Source: Myxosarcina sp. GI1 (lineage in GTDB: Bacteria; Cyanobacteriota; Cyanobacteriia; Cyanobacteriales; Xenococcaceae). From it: 64,000 bases of DNA. This document shows, piece after piece, positions 18,945-26,552 of the stretch. The notes below the pieces were generated by a model. The model saw only the letters and a program-made list of their open reading frames with translations. It did no database searches and was not told where the DNA came from. The stretch lies in the NCBI RefSeq assembly GCF_000756305.1, contig NZ_JRFE01000016.1, positions 170,874 to 234,873 of the forward strand, given 5' to 3'. Numbering within the stretch: the stretch's first letter is position 1; each line of letters begins with the position of its first letter. The position numbers were made by a program, and so were the translations under genes.

Positions 18945-19187
18945 ATGAAAATAGCCAACATTCACGAAGCCAAAACTCAACTATCCAAATTAATTGAGTC
19001 GGCACTGGCAGGAGAAGAAATTATTATTGCCAAGTCGGGAAAACCTTTAGTAAAACTCATACCTTATCAAGAAGAACCAAAACCAAGAATTCCTGGAGGT
19101 TAGGAAGGCAAAGTAACTATGAGCGATGATTTTGATGATGAACTTCCACCCAATCTATTAGCTGCTTTTATGGATGAAGAAGAATAG
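18945..19187 (+). pseudogene. VapB/Phd-like antitoxin split by an in-frame TAG
   Basis: ATG 18945 to TAG 19185-19187 is one frame (80 sense codons) with an internal TAG at 19101-19103. The first part, 52 residues, is a Phd/YefM-type DNA-binding module (MKIANIHEAKTQLSKLIESA). After the stop come EGKVTMSDDFDDELPPNLLAAF and an acidic end, the usual toxin-binding tail. Family members known to me read PGxWxGKV here, so TAG replaces a Trp codon. An ATG at 19119 is in frame and has GGAAGG at 19103-19108, ten bases upstream, so the 22-residue tail could be made separately. The final TAG shares its G with the toxin GTG start. Either it is a broken antitoxin beside a live toxin, or two peptides together act as antitoxin. 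Confidence 0.75.
19119..19187 (+). CDS. Possible reinitiated antitoxin tail peptide, 22 aa
   Basis: The frame from ATG 19119 encodes MSDDFDDELPPNLLAAFMDEEE. A Shine-Dalgarno-like GGAAGG at 19103-19108 begins on the last base of the interrupting TAG. The peptide corresponds to the acidic toxin-binding end of VapB-type antitoxins. Translation from it is an inference. Confidence 0.35.
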   Translation: MSDDFDDELPPNLLAAFMDEEE

Positions 19188-19564
19188 TGCAACTTCTGTT
19201 AGATACTCATGCTCTGATTTGGTGGTTGAGCAAAAATTCCCGACTATCAACACAAGCCTACCAAGAAATTGCCAATCCTCACAATATAGTTTTTGTCTCT
19301 GCTGCCTCTGCTTGGGAGATAGCCATCAAAAAATATTTAAAAAAACTAGAAGCACCTGACGATCTTGCAGAACAAATCGAAAAGAAAAAATTTCGGCAAC
19401 TTCCAATTACTGTCGAACAAGCTCTAACGGTAGAAAAACTACCACTGCATCATCAAGATCCTTTCGATCGCCTACTAATTGCTCAGGCTAAAACGCTCAA
19501 TTTGACAATTGTTACTCGCGATCGCAAATTCGACTCTTATGATGTCGATCTAATTAAATGTTGA
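19187..19564 (+). CDS. vapC: VapC-type PIN-domain toxin ribonuclease
   Basis: The 125 residues start with GTG, whose G overlaps the antitoxin stop (TAGTG), a classic coupling arrangement. PIN acidic residues are visible: LLLDTHALIWW (Asp near residue 6), ASAWEIAIKKYL (Glu near 44), DPFDRLLIAQA (Asp near 91-94) and LTIVTRDRKFDSY (Asp near 112). This is the VapC/type II PIN arrangement for cleaving RNA. The toxin frame is intact although the antitoxin gene is interrupted, which makes its state biologically important. Confidence 0.9.
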   Translation: MQLLLDTHALIWWLSKNSRLSTQAYQEIANPHNIVFVSAASAWEIAIKKYLKKLEAPDDLAEQIEKKKFRQLPITVEQALTVEKLPLHHQDPFDRLLIAQAKTLNLTIVTRDRKFDSYDVDLIKC

Positions 19565-19871
19565 ATCTTCAATATCCTATTCTTATGTAAATAAAAATTT
19601 TTGTGCGATCGCAATAAACATAATAAGAAATCACAAAAATTAAAAAATAAAGCGCGATATAACAATAATTTATTTAATAAAAAAATAAAGTAATTTAACT
19701 GGTAGTTAAGCCTTTTGATAGTTGCTTTTATAATAAATAGCACGAAAAAACACAAATAAATTTGGACATTATTAATATTTGCTAAAGATTGGATTTTAAA
19801 ACTAAAAACTAGTTGGTTGTTATCAAAAAGCTCGCTAAAATAAGCACATAAAAGCTAATAAATCATTTTTT
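19565..19871. other. AT-rich gap without recognised gene
   Basis: These 307 bases are strongly AT-rich with many A-runs and one HIP1 copy. I see no conserved coding, RNA or hairpin signal. The promoter of the following membrane-protein gene is expected here. Confidence 0.4.
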
Positions 19872-20228
19872 ATGCTAGCTCTCGAACCTATTTTTGAATT
19901 TTCACGTAACAATTGTGTAGCTATCTGTGCATTTCTAGTACCAGCTAACTTGTTAGCTACGATCCAAACTATGGTGCTGTTAGGTTTGAGGAAATCGGTA
20001 CTACTAATGCGGTTATCTGTAGCGATCGCCTCAGTTCTTGCTATAACTTTATTTCTGCATATTTCTACCTGGTTTGTTATTGGTGTTGTTACGCCCGTAT
20101 CTTTTATTTTGTTTAGCTTGGGAACAGCCTGCTTGCTAGTCAATCTATCGCTTTTAAAATATCGTCAACCGCTACAGTTATGGTTGTCTAGCTGGACTAG
20201 AAGACAATTAGCTACAGAAAACGACTGA
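19872..20228 (+). CDS. Small membrane protein, 118 aa
   Basis: I do not recognise a named family. Three hydrophobic segments are visible at about residues 14-36, 45-70 and 72-97, with a positively charged end (KYRQPLQLWLSSWTRRQL) that should be cytoplasmic. The sequence has the low-complexity but non-repetitive look of small conserved cyanobacterial membrane proteins. A likely terminator follows at 20257-20292, so it is monocistronic. Function unknown. Confidence 0.6.
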   Translation: MLALEPIFEFSRNNCVAICAFLVPANLLATIQTMVLLGLRKSVLLMRLSVAIASVLAITLFLHISTWFVIGVVTPVSFILFSLGTACLLVNLSLLKYRQPLQLWLSSWTRRQLATEND

Positions 20229-20256
20229 TATTAGGTTTGCTATGTCGCTCAAAGAC

Positions 20257-20292
20257 ATAACTCAGGTTATTCCCTGCAACAGCCTGAGTTAT
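20257..20292 (+). terminator. Terminator-like hairpin
   Basis: ATAACTCAGG (20257-20266) pairs perfectly with CCTGAGTTAT (20283-20292) around a 16-base loop and is followed by TTATC. It lies 28 bases after the stop of the small membrane-protein gene. Confidence 0.65.
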
Positions 20293-20516
20293 TTATCAAA
20301 AAGCTTTTAGCTATAAGAAAAGCTTACAGCTATTGAAAGCGACTTAGTTAAAACAAAAACTGTCACAAGCAAGTATTTTTAATGAGAAACTCAAGTTTAA
20401 ATAGCTAATAGCAGCTAAATAAATATAACGGTTGCCAGTCAAAAAAGTAGAGGGATGGCGATCTAAAAAAGCCTTGTTAAAATAGCTGTGTTTTCTGGAA
20501 ATAGATAAAACTAGGT

Positions 20517-21929
20517 ATGACTCGAAGTTCGGCTTTACTACGAGATGGTACAATTCTCAGCGATCGCTATCGCATTATCAAGCAAATTGGTAGGGGTGGT
20601 TTTGGCAGAACATATCTGGCAGAAGATACCCAACGCTATCGTGAATTATGCGTACTAAAAGAATTTGCTCCCCAAGTAGAAAGCGATCGCGATTTAGAAA
20701 AAGCCGAAGAACTTTTTGAACGTGAAGCAGGAATACTTTATAAGCTACGCCACGATCGCATTCCCAGATTTGAAGCTTTACTCCGAACCCGCATCGAAGA
20801 TAAAAAAGCATTATTTTTGGTTCAAGAATATATCGAAGGCAAAACCTACTGGGAGATTTTAAAACAACAGGGAAAACTAAGCGCAGCAGAAGTAACCGAG
20901 TTGATTATAGAATTGCTGCCCGTACTCGAATATATTCACTCTCAAAATTTAATCCATCGCGATATTTCTCCCGATAATTTGATTCGACGCGACGTTGATG
21001 GGAAGCCCGTTTTAATTGATTTTGGCTGCGTAAAAATAGCTGCTAATGCCGTATCGAGATCTACAGGGAGATCGATTACTTTAATTGGTAAAAAGGGCTA
21101 TTCGCCAGAAGAACAAATGCGAAGCGGACAGGCTTTTCCCTGTAGCGATCTTTATTCTTTGGCGGCGACAGCTTTAGTTTTATTAACTAGAAAACAACCT
21201 CACGAACTTTACGATCCTCAAAAAGGAAAATGGCATTGGGATAAGGAAATAGAACTAAACTCTTCTTGGCAAAAAATTTTAACCAAGATGTTGGCTTACA
21301 ATCCTCGCGATCGCTATCAGTCTGTTACCAAGCTTCGTAACTGCATAGAAACACAAACGGAAACACCTCTAGATCTTCTTATTTCTCAAATTCGTACTTT
21401 AGTGGTAGCACCCAAAAATATTAGTACCGCTAACATTACTGTTCCCCTCAGCCAAGTAGTTTCTCAAGTTCGCTATAGTGTTTCTCAAATTGCATCTAAT
21501 GCCACTAATTTTTCGCGACAAGCAACTAGAATACCTAGTCGTAGTGAGTTAAGACAGATAAAAGCTTGGCAATGGGGTTTAATTGTTTCAGGAGTAGTAT
21601 TAATACCTGGGTTAGTTAGTTTTGCCGTAATTAAAGATAAGCTAATTCAGGCAGATGCTTCACTTATTTCTGACTCTAATTCTAGTAATTTAGCTCTTGA
21701 TAAAAGAGAACAAAAACGCCAACAGGAAATTTATCAGCGAGTTCTAGCTCTGGAGCTAGAACCAGGAGTTTTTTTTAAAAATGTAGACAACGAGTTTCAT
21801 CGTCAGTATCCCGAACTAAGAGGAATACAGCTAAGCGATCGCTCAGAACACAAGCGATATCGCTCGGTTTGGTACGATATTGCAGTCAATTTATTGGAGC
21901 GACGAGAAAGTGAGCGAGACATACAGTAA
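20517..21929 (+). CDS. Ser/Thr protein kinase, membrane-anchored
   Basis: The 470 residues begin with a Hanks-type kinase domain: glycine loop GRGGFGRTYLAED at about 25-37, Lys48, catalytic HRDISPDNL at 147-155 (with Ser where HRDLKP has Lys), DFG at 168-170 and GYSPEEQ in the activation segment. A single transmembrane helix lies at about 351-373 and a short extracytoplasmic tail follows. The HRD-x-S-P variant occurs in cyanobacterial SPK-type kinases with this phrase, but the missing Lys may reduce activity. The substrate is unknown; an FHA-domain PBP 4 kb upstream is one imaginable partner. The gene stands alone. Confidence 0.9.
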   Translation: MTRSSALLRDGTILSDRYRIIKQIGRGGFGRTYLAEDTQRYRELCVLKEFAPQVESDRDLEKAEELFEREAGILYKLRHDRIPRFEALLRTRIEDKKALFLVQEYIEGKTYWEILKQQGKLSAAEVTELIIELLPVLEYIHSQNLIHRDISPDNLIRRDVDGKPVLIDFGCVKIAANAVSRSTGRSITLIGKKGYSPEEQMRSGQAFPCSDLYSLAATALVLLTRKQPHELYDPQKGKWHWDKEIELNSSWQKILTKMLAYNPRDRYQSVTKLRNCIETQTETPLDLLISQIRTLVVAPKNISTANITVPLSQVVSQVRYSVSQIASNATNFSRQATRIPSRSELRQIKAWQWGLIVSGVVLIPGLVSFAVIKDKLIQADASLISDSNSSNLALDKREQKRQQEIYQRVLALELEPGVFFKNVDNEFHRQYPELRGIQLSDRSEHKRYRSVWYDIAVNLLERRESERDIQ

Positions 21930-21990
21930 ATTTTAAAGTATTCCATATAAAGTAGTTTAAAATAAAAGCTAAAAATAGCTGATATCACCA

Positions 21991-22281
21991 ATGCCAAAAA
22001 AAGCTTATTTAGCATCACAACTCAGTAGGTTCGAGCTTAAAAAGCGATATCAACAAAGTAAAAATCCAATTGAATCGAGAAGATGGCATCTACTGTAGAA
22101 AATAGCATAAGGTTAGACGATTAAAAATAGTGCTGTGGCGGTAGGAATTAGCTATGGTTATGCTCAAAGAATTGTCAAAAATTACAATCAAGACGGAGTT
22201 AGAGGAATACGAGTAAAACCAAGAAAAGAGGAAAAACCTACTGGAGGTCAATAGAAAAAAGTCATATTAGACTCGCAATAA
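21991..22281 (+). mobile_element. IS630-type transposase N-terminal remnant
   Basis: ATG 21991 opens a frame reading MPKKAYLASQLSRFELKKRYQ and then SRRWHLL, GISYGYAQRIVKNYNQ and VKPRKEEKPTGGQ. These are the N-terminal HTH region of IS630-family transposases. The frame holds without a single indel for 96 codons but is broken by TAG 22096, TAA 22108, TAG 22114, TAG 22252 and TAA 22279. The catalytic DDE part is absent, and the flanking inverted repeats were not found. It is a decayed fragment between the kinase and FAAL genes. Confidence 0.75.
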
Positions 22282-22327
22282 TTTACAACGATTATTTTTT
22301 CTGAATTTTCAATCTTTGTCAGTTACG

Positions 22328-24193
22328 ATGTCTCAAAAACACGATTCTAATCTAGTAGAAATCTTACAACAGCGAGCCATTTCCCAACCTCAGAAGACGG
22401 CTTATATTTTTCTCAAAGATGGTGAAAACAAAACAATCGAACTGACCTATCGAGACTTAGAGCAAAGTGCCAGAGCGATCGCCGTACGATTACAGCAACT
22501 GACTACTCCTGGCGCGAGAGTTTTACTAATCTATCCCTACGGCGAAGGCTTAAAATTTATCGCTGCTTTTTTTGGCTGCCTGTATGCAGGAGTAGTAGCA
22601 GTTCCTTATAATCCTCCCCTCAATCGTTTGAGAGTGACGGAGATGCAGGCACGTTTGCGTTCTACTGAAGCCGAGGCAATTTTGACCGAATCTAGTTTGC
22701 TAACTAAGCTTCAAGACCAGTTAGTAGATTTAAAACTAGACTTGCATTGGCTCAATACGGATAAAATTAATCTTAAATCAAGCGATCGCCTAAATTTTCC
22801 CGAAATAAATTCCGATAGTCTGGCTTTTCTGCAATACACTTCTGGTTCTACGGGAGAACCAAAAGGAGTGATGGTAACACACCGTAGCCTGATGCAAAGT
22901 CAAGAAATATTGAAACTGTCGTTCGGACACAGTTCGGATTTAGTTGGTGTTGGTTGGTTGCCTTTATTTCACGATATGGGTTTGATCGGCAATGTCATTC
23001 AACCCATCTATGTTGGAGGCTCTTGTGTGATGATGTCTCCTATTAGTTTCGTCCAAAAACCCCTACGTTGGCTACAGGCAATTAGCCGCTATCAGGCTAC
23101 TACCAGCGGCGCACCCAATTTTGCCTACGATTTATTATGCGATCGTGCCAATGACGAGCAGTTAGCCAAACTAGACCTTAGTAGTTGGGAATTAGCCTTT
23201 TGCGGTGCCGAACCTGTGCGACAAAAAACAATAGAGCGATTTAGCCGTAAATTTGCTCCCTGTGGGTTTCGCGAGACGGCTTTTTATCCCTGCTACGGTA
23301 TGGCAGAAGCAACGTTAATGATTACTGGCGGAAGTAAAGCCAAACTACTAGTAGTTAAACATTTAGACAAGGCAGCTTTAGAACAAAATAAAGTAGTAGA
23401 AAGCGATAATCGCCAGGAAGCAGGAGTAACTACCCTCGTTAGTGCTGGTTATCCCTGGCTAGATGGTAAAGTTGCGATCGCCGATCTCCAAACATTGACT
23501 GAGTGCGCGCCAAATCAAATCGGGGAAATCTGGTTTTCTAGTTCCAGCGTTGGTAAAGGTTACTGGAAAATGCCAGAAGTAACTCAAAAAACCTTTCAAG
23601 CTCGTTTTCCAAATGGCGATCGCCAGTTTTTGCGTACTGGTGACCTGGGTTTTATCTCTGATGGCGAACTTTATCTTACGGGACGATTTAAAGATGTTTT
23701 AGTGTTTTGGGGACGCAACCACTATCCACAACATTTAGAACTGACTGTAGAACAGTGTCATCCTGCTTTAAAAGTTAACTCTGGTGCAGCTTTTGCCATT
23801 ACGGTAGCGGGTAAAGAACGGTTAGTTATCGTTCAGGAAATCGAGCGCAGCTATCGTAAGTGTTTGCCAGTTGATGCCATAGTCGAAGCAATTCGCTGGG
23901 CAATTTTTCAACAACATCTTATCGACGTTTATGCGATCGCCTTGCTCAAACCAGGAGGACTACCTAAAACTTCTAGTGGCAAAGTACAACGCAGTGCTTG
24001 CAAAGCTAAATTTCTCGATAATAGTCTGGAGGTTATGGCGCAGTGGCATTTGCCAGAAACTGAAGCCAGCGATATTACTTCTTTGATGCAAAAATACACC
24101 AATCCCATGACTTATGTAAAAATGCTTGCTACTAATGCTAGAGGCAGGTTGAGAAGATATTTTTATTTATTAACTAATAATAAACAGAGTTAA
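22328..24193 (+). CDS. Fatty acyl-AMP ligase (FAAL)
   Basis: From ATG 22328 the product has 621 residues (an in-frame TTG at 22316 adds four). It has the ANL adenylation motifs: YTSGSTGEPKGVMVTH (A3), YGMAEATLMITGG (A5), RTGDLGFISDGELYLTGR (A7-A8) and LPKTSSGKVQRS with the catalytic Lys (A10). The phrase GRFKDVLVFWGRNHYPQ is typical of FAALs rather than CoA ligases. FAALs make acyl-AMP and hand the acyl chain to a carrier protein, for lipopeptide, polyketide or hydrocarbon synthesis. No carrier, PKS or NRPS gene is in the window. The end meets the HAD gene tail to tail, the two stops overlapping in a shared TTAA. Confidence 0.88.
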   Translation: MSQKHDSNLVEILQQRAISQPQKTAYIFLKDGENKTIELTYRDLEQSARAIAVRLQQLTTPGARVLLIYPYGEGLKFIAAFFGCLYAGVVAVPYNPPLNRLRVTEMQARLRSTEAEAILTESSLLTKLQDQLVDLKLDLHWLNTDKINLKSSDRLNFPEINSDSLAFLQYTSGSTGEPKGVMVTHRSLMQSQEILKLSFGHSSDLVGVGWLPLFHDMGLIGNVIQPIYVGGSCVMMSPISFVQKPLRWLQAISRYQATTSGAPNFAYDLLCDRANDEQLAKLDLSSWELAFCGAEPVRQKTIERFSRKFAPCGFRETAFYPCYGMAEATLMITGGSKAKLLVVKHLDKAALEQNKVVESDNRQEAGVTTLVSAGYPWLDGKVAIADLQTLTECAPNQIGEIWFSSSSVGKGYWKMPEVTQKTFQARFPNGDRQFLRTGDLGFISDGELYLTGRFKDVLVFWGRNHYPQHLELTVEQCHPALKVNSGAAFAITVAGKERLVIVQEIERSYRKCLPVDAIVEAIRWAIFQQHLIDVYAIALLKPGGLPKTSSGKVQRSACKAKFLDNSLEVMAQWHLPETEASDITSLMQKYTNPMTYVKMLATNARGRLRRYFYLLTNNKQS

Positions 24194-24852
24194 TTATCAT
24201 TAAGTCGCTGCCAAACCTCTGTATCTAACTCTTGTAAAGAATTTAAAATATAATCGGCGATCGCAAATTTGGGATTATCTCTTTCTTGTGCTTCTGGTAC
24301 GGCTATACACTTCATTTGTGCTGATTTAGCAGCTAAAACACCATTTAAAGAATCTTCAATAGCCAAACAATTAGCAGAAGACACACCAAGTTTCTTAGCT
24401 GTTGTCAGATAGACACCAGGATGGGGTTTACCTAAAGGTTCTAACTCTGCCGAATACACTTCTGCAAAAGTATCGGTCAAATTTAGCTTGTTCAATACCA
24501 CATCGATAATTTTATATGCCGAAGAAGAAGCCAAAGCAATTTTGACATTTTGTTTTTTTACAAACGAAATGGCGCGATCTACTCCCGTCAAGACTTCGCC
24601 CTTAGCATAAATTAACTTAATTAACTCAGCTACGACCGCCTCTTGGACTTCTAACTTAGAAAGATTACTCCAAGGATATTTTCGATACCAATACTCTACT
24701 ACTTCATCGATTCTCAATCCCTTAGTTTGCAAACACATTGACGGCGTAAGAATTATATCTACCTGCTTAAAGATTGCTATTTCTGCTTCTTGCCAAAGGG
24801 GTTCCGAGTCAATTAGCAACCCATCCATATCAAAAATTACCGCTTCAATCAT
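24190..24852 (-). CDS. HAD-superfamily phosphatase, beta-phosphoglucomutase-like
   Basis: The 220 residues show all four HAD motifs: DMDGLLIDSEP (nucleophile Asp8, acid Asp10), LASSSAYK, the Lys in LGKPHPGVY and ED in AIEDSLNG. The helical cap (about 18-85) is type C1. The SEP and LGKPHP motifs place it with sugar-phosphate phosphatases or mutases (2-deoxyglucose-6-phosphatase YniC-like). The substrate is not deducible. It is divergent from the Uma2 gene and overlaps the FAAL gene stop. Confidence 0.85.
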   Translation of the reverse strand: MIEAVIFDMDGLLIDSEPLWQEAEIAIFKQVDIILTPSMCLQTKGLRIDEVVEYWYRKYPWSNLSKLEVQEAVVAELIKLIYAKGEVLTGVDRAISFVKKQNVKIALASSSAYKIIDVVLNKLNLTDTFAEVYSAELEPLGKPHPGVYLTTAKKLGVSSANCLAIEDSLNGVLAAKSAQMKCIAVPEAQERDNPKFAIADYILNSLQELDTEVWQRLNDN

Positions 24853-24912
24853 AAATAACTCAAACTACGTCTAAGTTAAGATTGTAAGGTGGCTCGCGTA
24901 GGAAAGATCGAG

Positions 24913-25590
24913 ATGATAGCCAATCAAACGAATGCTAAGACTTCTATTATTCCCCCTTTGGAAAACGGCGATCGCCTGACACGTAATGAATTTGAACGGC
25001 GTTATGCAGCAATGCCTCATCTCAAAAAAGCCGAACTAATAGAAGGAGTCGTCTACGTGCCAGCAGCTTTACGTTTTAGAAGTCACGGTCAACCTCATGC
25101 CGATCTAATGACATGGTTGGGAGTGTATAAAGTATTTACACCAAGAGTAGAGCTAGGAGATAATCCTACCGTTCGCTTAGATTTAGACAATACTCCTCAA
25201 CCCGATGCAGTTTTGTTAATTGAAGGCGGACAAGCCATAATTAGCGATGATGACTACATTGAAGGCGCACCAGAACTAATCGTCGAAGTGGCTGCAAGTA
25301 GTGCTGCCTATGATTTGCACGATAAAAAACGGGCATACAGACGCAATGGTGTAAAAGAATATTTGGTTTGGCGAGTATACGACAGAGAAATAGATTGGTT
25401 TTGCCTCGAAGCGGGAGAGTATATAAAGTTAGAAGCTGACGAGCGAGGTGTTACTCGTTCTGTAGTCTTTCCTGGCTTGTGGTTAAACATCTCTGCTTTA
25501 TTATCGGGGAAAATGAATGAAGTGTTAGCAGTATTGCAACAGGGATTAGACTCAACCGAGCATCGAGAATTTATTCAGCGTCTTGCGTAG
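24913..25590 (+). CDS. Uma2-family (DUF820) PD-(D/E)XK-like protein
   Basis: The likely start is ATG 24913 (225 residues); an in-frame GTG at 24889 would add eight residues. The core has the Uma2 hallmarks: N-terminal RLTRNEFERRYAAMP, then PQPDAVLLIE, ELIVEVAASSAAYD and KKRAYRRNGVKEYLVWRVYD, in which Asp, Glu and Lys form a restriction-endonuclease-like site. The family is hugely expanded in cyanobacteria; many copies are thought to be mobile or selfish, but the biological role is unclear. The 3' end overlaps the small antisense gene at 25571 by 20 bases. Confidence 0.85.
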   Translation: MIANQTNAKTSIIPPLENGDRLTRNEFERRYAAMPHLKKAELIEGVVYVPAALRFRSHGQPHADLMTWLGVYKVFTPRVELGDNPTVRLDLDNTPQPDAVLLIEGGQAIISDDDYIEGAPELIVEVAASSAAYDLHDKKRAYRRNGVKEYLVWRVYDREIDWFCLEAGEYIKLEADERGVTRSVVFPGLWLNISALLSGKMNEVLAVLQQGLDSTEHREFIQRLA

Positions 25591-25739
25591 ATGCGATCGC
25601 CTCTTCCAAAATATCGATCGCATTAGCTAACTGGTCTGCATAAGCAGATTCTATCTTATTAAAGAAAGCTCTTTCTAATTTTTTAACAATTTGCGATCGC
25701 ATCTTCTAATTCTTGTCGATAATCGATACTAGCCTTCAT
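25571..25739 (-). pseudogene. Small gene, apparently frameshifted (or two overlapping small ORFs)
   Basis: Two short frames follow one another. ATG 25739 (overlapping the K+ channel stop by 11 bases) reads MKASIDYRQELEDAIANC and stops at 25683. ATG 25702, in another frame, reads MRSQIVKKLERAFFNKIESA and on to DILEEAIASTQDAE, stopping at 25571. Joined, they would form one helical protein of about 55 residues starting MKASIDYRQELEDAIA. The change of frame falls near a HIP1 octamer and just before an A6 run. Coding look and placement after the channel suggest a small co-transcribed gene that suffered a one-base indel. Family unknown. Confidence 0.35.
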
Positions 25740-26550
25740 TTTCTTCAGTATCTAACTTCGTGCCGCATTGTTTGCAGAATATAGCATCGGGTTCGTGACG
25801 AGATAAACCACAGTTGTGGCATTTTTCTTCTACTGACGTAGCGGTTTTAACCACTAGTCCAATCAACTCACTAAGCTGCCAGGGAATAAATAATACCCCT
25901 GTAAAAATCATTAGTACGGTCATGGCTCTACCTGCTTCAGACAGCGGAGTAACGTCGCCATAACCTACAGTGGTCATGGTAACTACCACAAAATAAAAAG
26001 CATCGAAAAAGTTTTCTAAGCCACGATCGTTTACCTGATGTTCTACCTGATAAATCAAACCAGCATAGACAAAAATTATCGAAAATAGAGTTAAAAAAAT
26101 TCGAGCAAAAACTATACTATCTTGAGCTTTAATACCAAACAATTCGGTTTCAAATTGCCAAAAACGAATTATTCTTAAAATCCGAAACCAACGAAAAACC
26201 CGAATAAAGCTAATATTGATAAAACCAAACAATAAAGGAGAAATAGCTAATAAATCTATAAAAGAAAAGAAGCTCAAGAAAAATTTAGTTTTATTAGGTG
26301 CAGACCAAAACCGCAAACAATATTCTATAGTAAATATTATTAAAATCAGGCGATCGCAAATTTCTATAATGTTTCTGAGGCGATCGGAAATTGGATATGT
26401 CTCGGCGACAAAAATTGCAGAAGAGAGCAAAATTAAACCGAGAATAATCAAACTAAACCATAAGCCAACAATCGTTCGCGTATCTTCTAAATAAAAAGCG
26501 ACCTTTTCTTGTAAAGAAAGTTTATTAGTTAATGGAGAATCGCTGGACAC
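25729..26550 (-). CDS. Voltage-gated-like K+ channel with C-terminal zinc ribbon
   Basis: The 273-residue protein starts with GTG, two bases after the tyrA stop. Six hydrophobic segments are visible; the S4-like segment is Arg-rich (RVFRWFRILRIIRFW, about 115-129). The pore carries the filter TMTTVGYGDVTP at about 190-201. The tail holds CHNCGLSR and CKQCGTKL, two CxxC knuckles of a zinc ribbon. It passes K+ across the plasma membrane; the zinc ribbon is unusual for the family and may sense metal or redox state. Tight linkage to tyrA suggests an operon of convenience. Confidence 0.88.
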   Translation of the reverse strand: MSSDSPLTNKLSLQEKVAFYLEDTRTIVGLWFSLIILGLILLSSAIFVAETYPISDRLRNIIEICDRLILIIFTIEYCLRFWSAPNKTKFFLSFFSFIDLLAISPLLFGFINISFIRVFRWFRILRIIRFWQFETELFGIKAQDSIVFARIFLTLFSIIFVYAGLIYQVEHQVNDRGLENFFDAFYFVVVTMTTVGYGDVTPLSEAGRAMTVLMIFTGVLFIPWQLSELIGLVVKTATSVEEKCHNCGLSRHEPDAIFCKQCGTKLDTEENEG

Positions 26551-26552
26551 GT

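Noticed and set aside
19835-20143. A 102-residue minus-strand frame opposite the small membrane protein
   Set aside because: The plus-strand frame has a better hydrophobic pattern, ATG and a terminator; the antisense one has no such signals.
16349-22281. Amber codon reassigned to tryptophan throughout
   Set aside because: Many intact genes in the window end with TAG, so global reassignment is not credible; decay or local readthrough is preferred.
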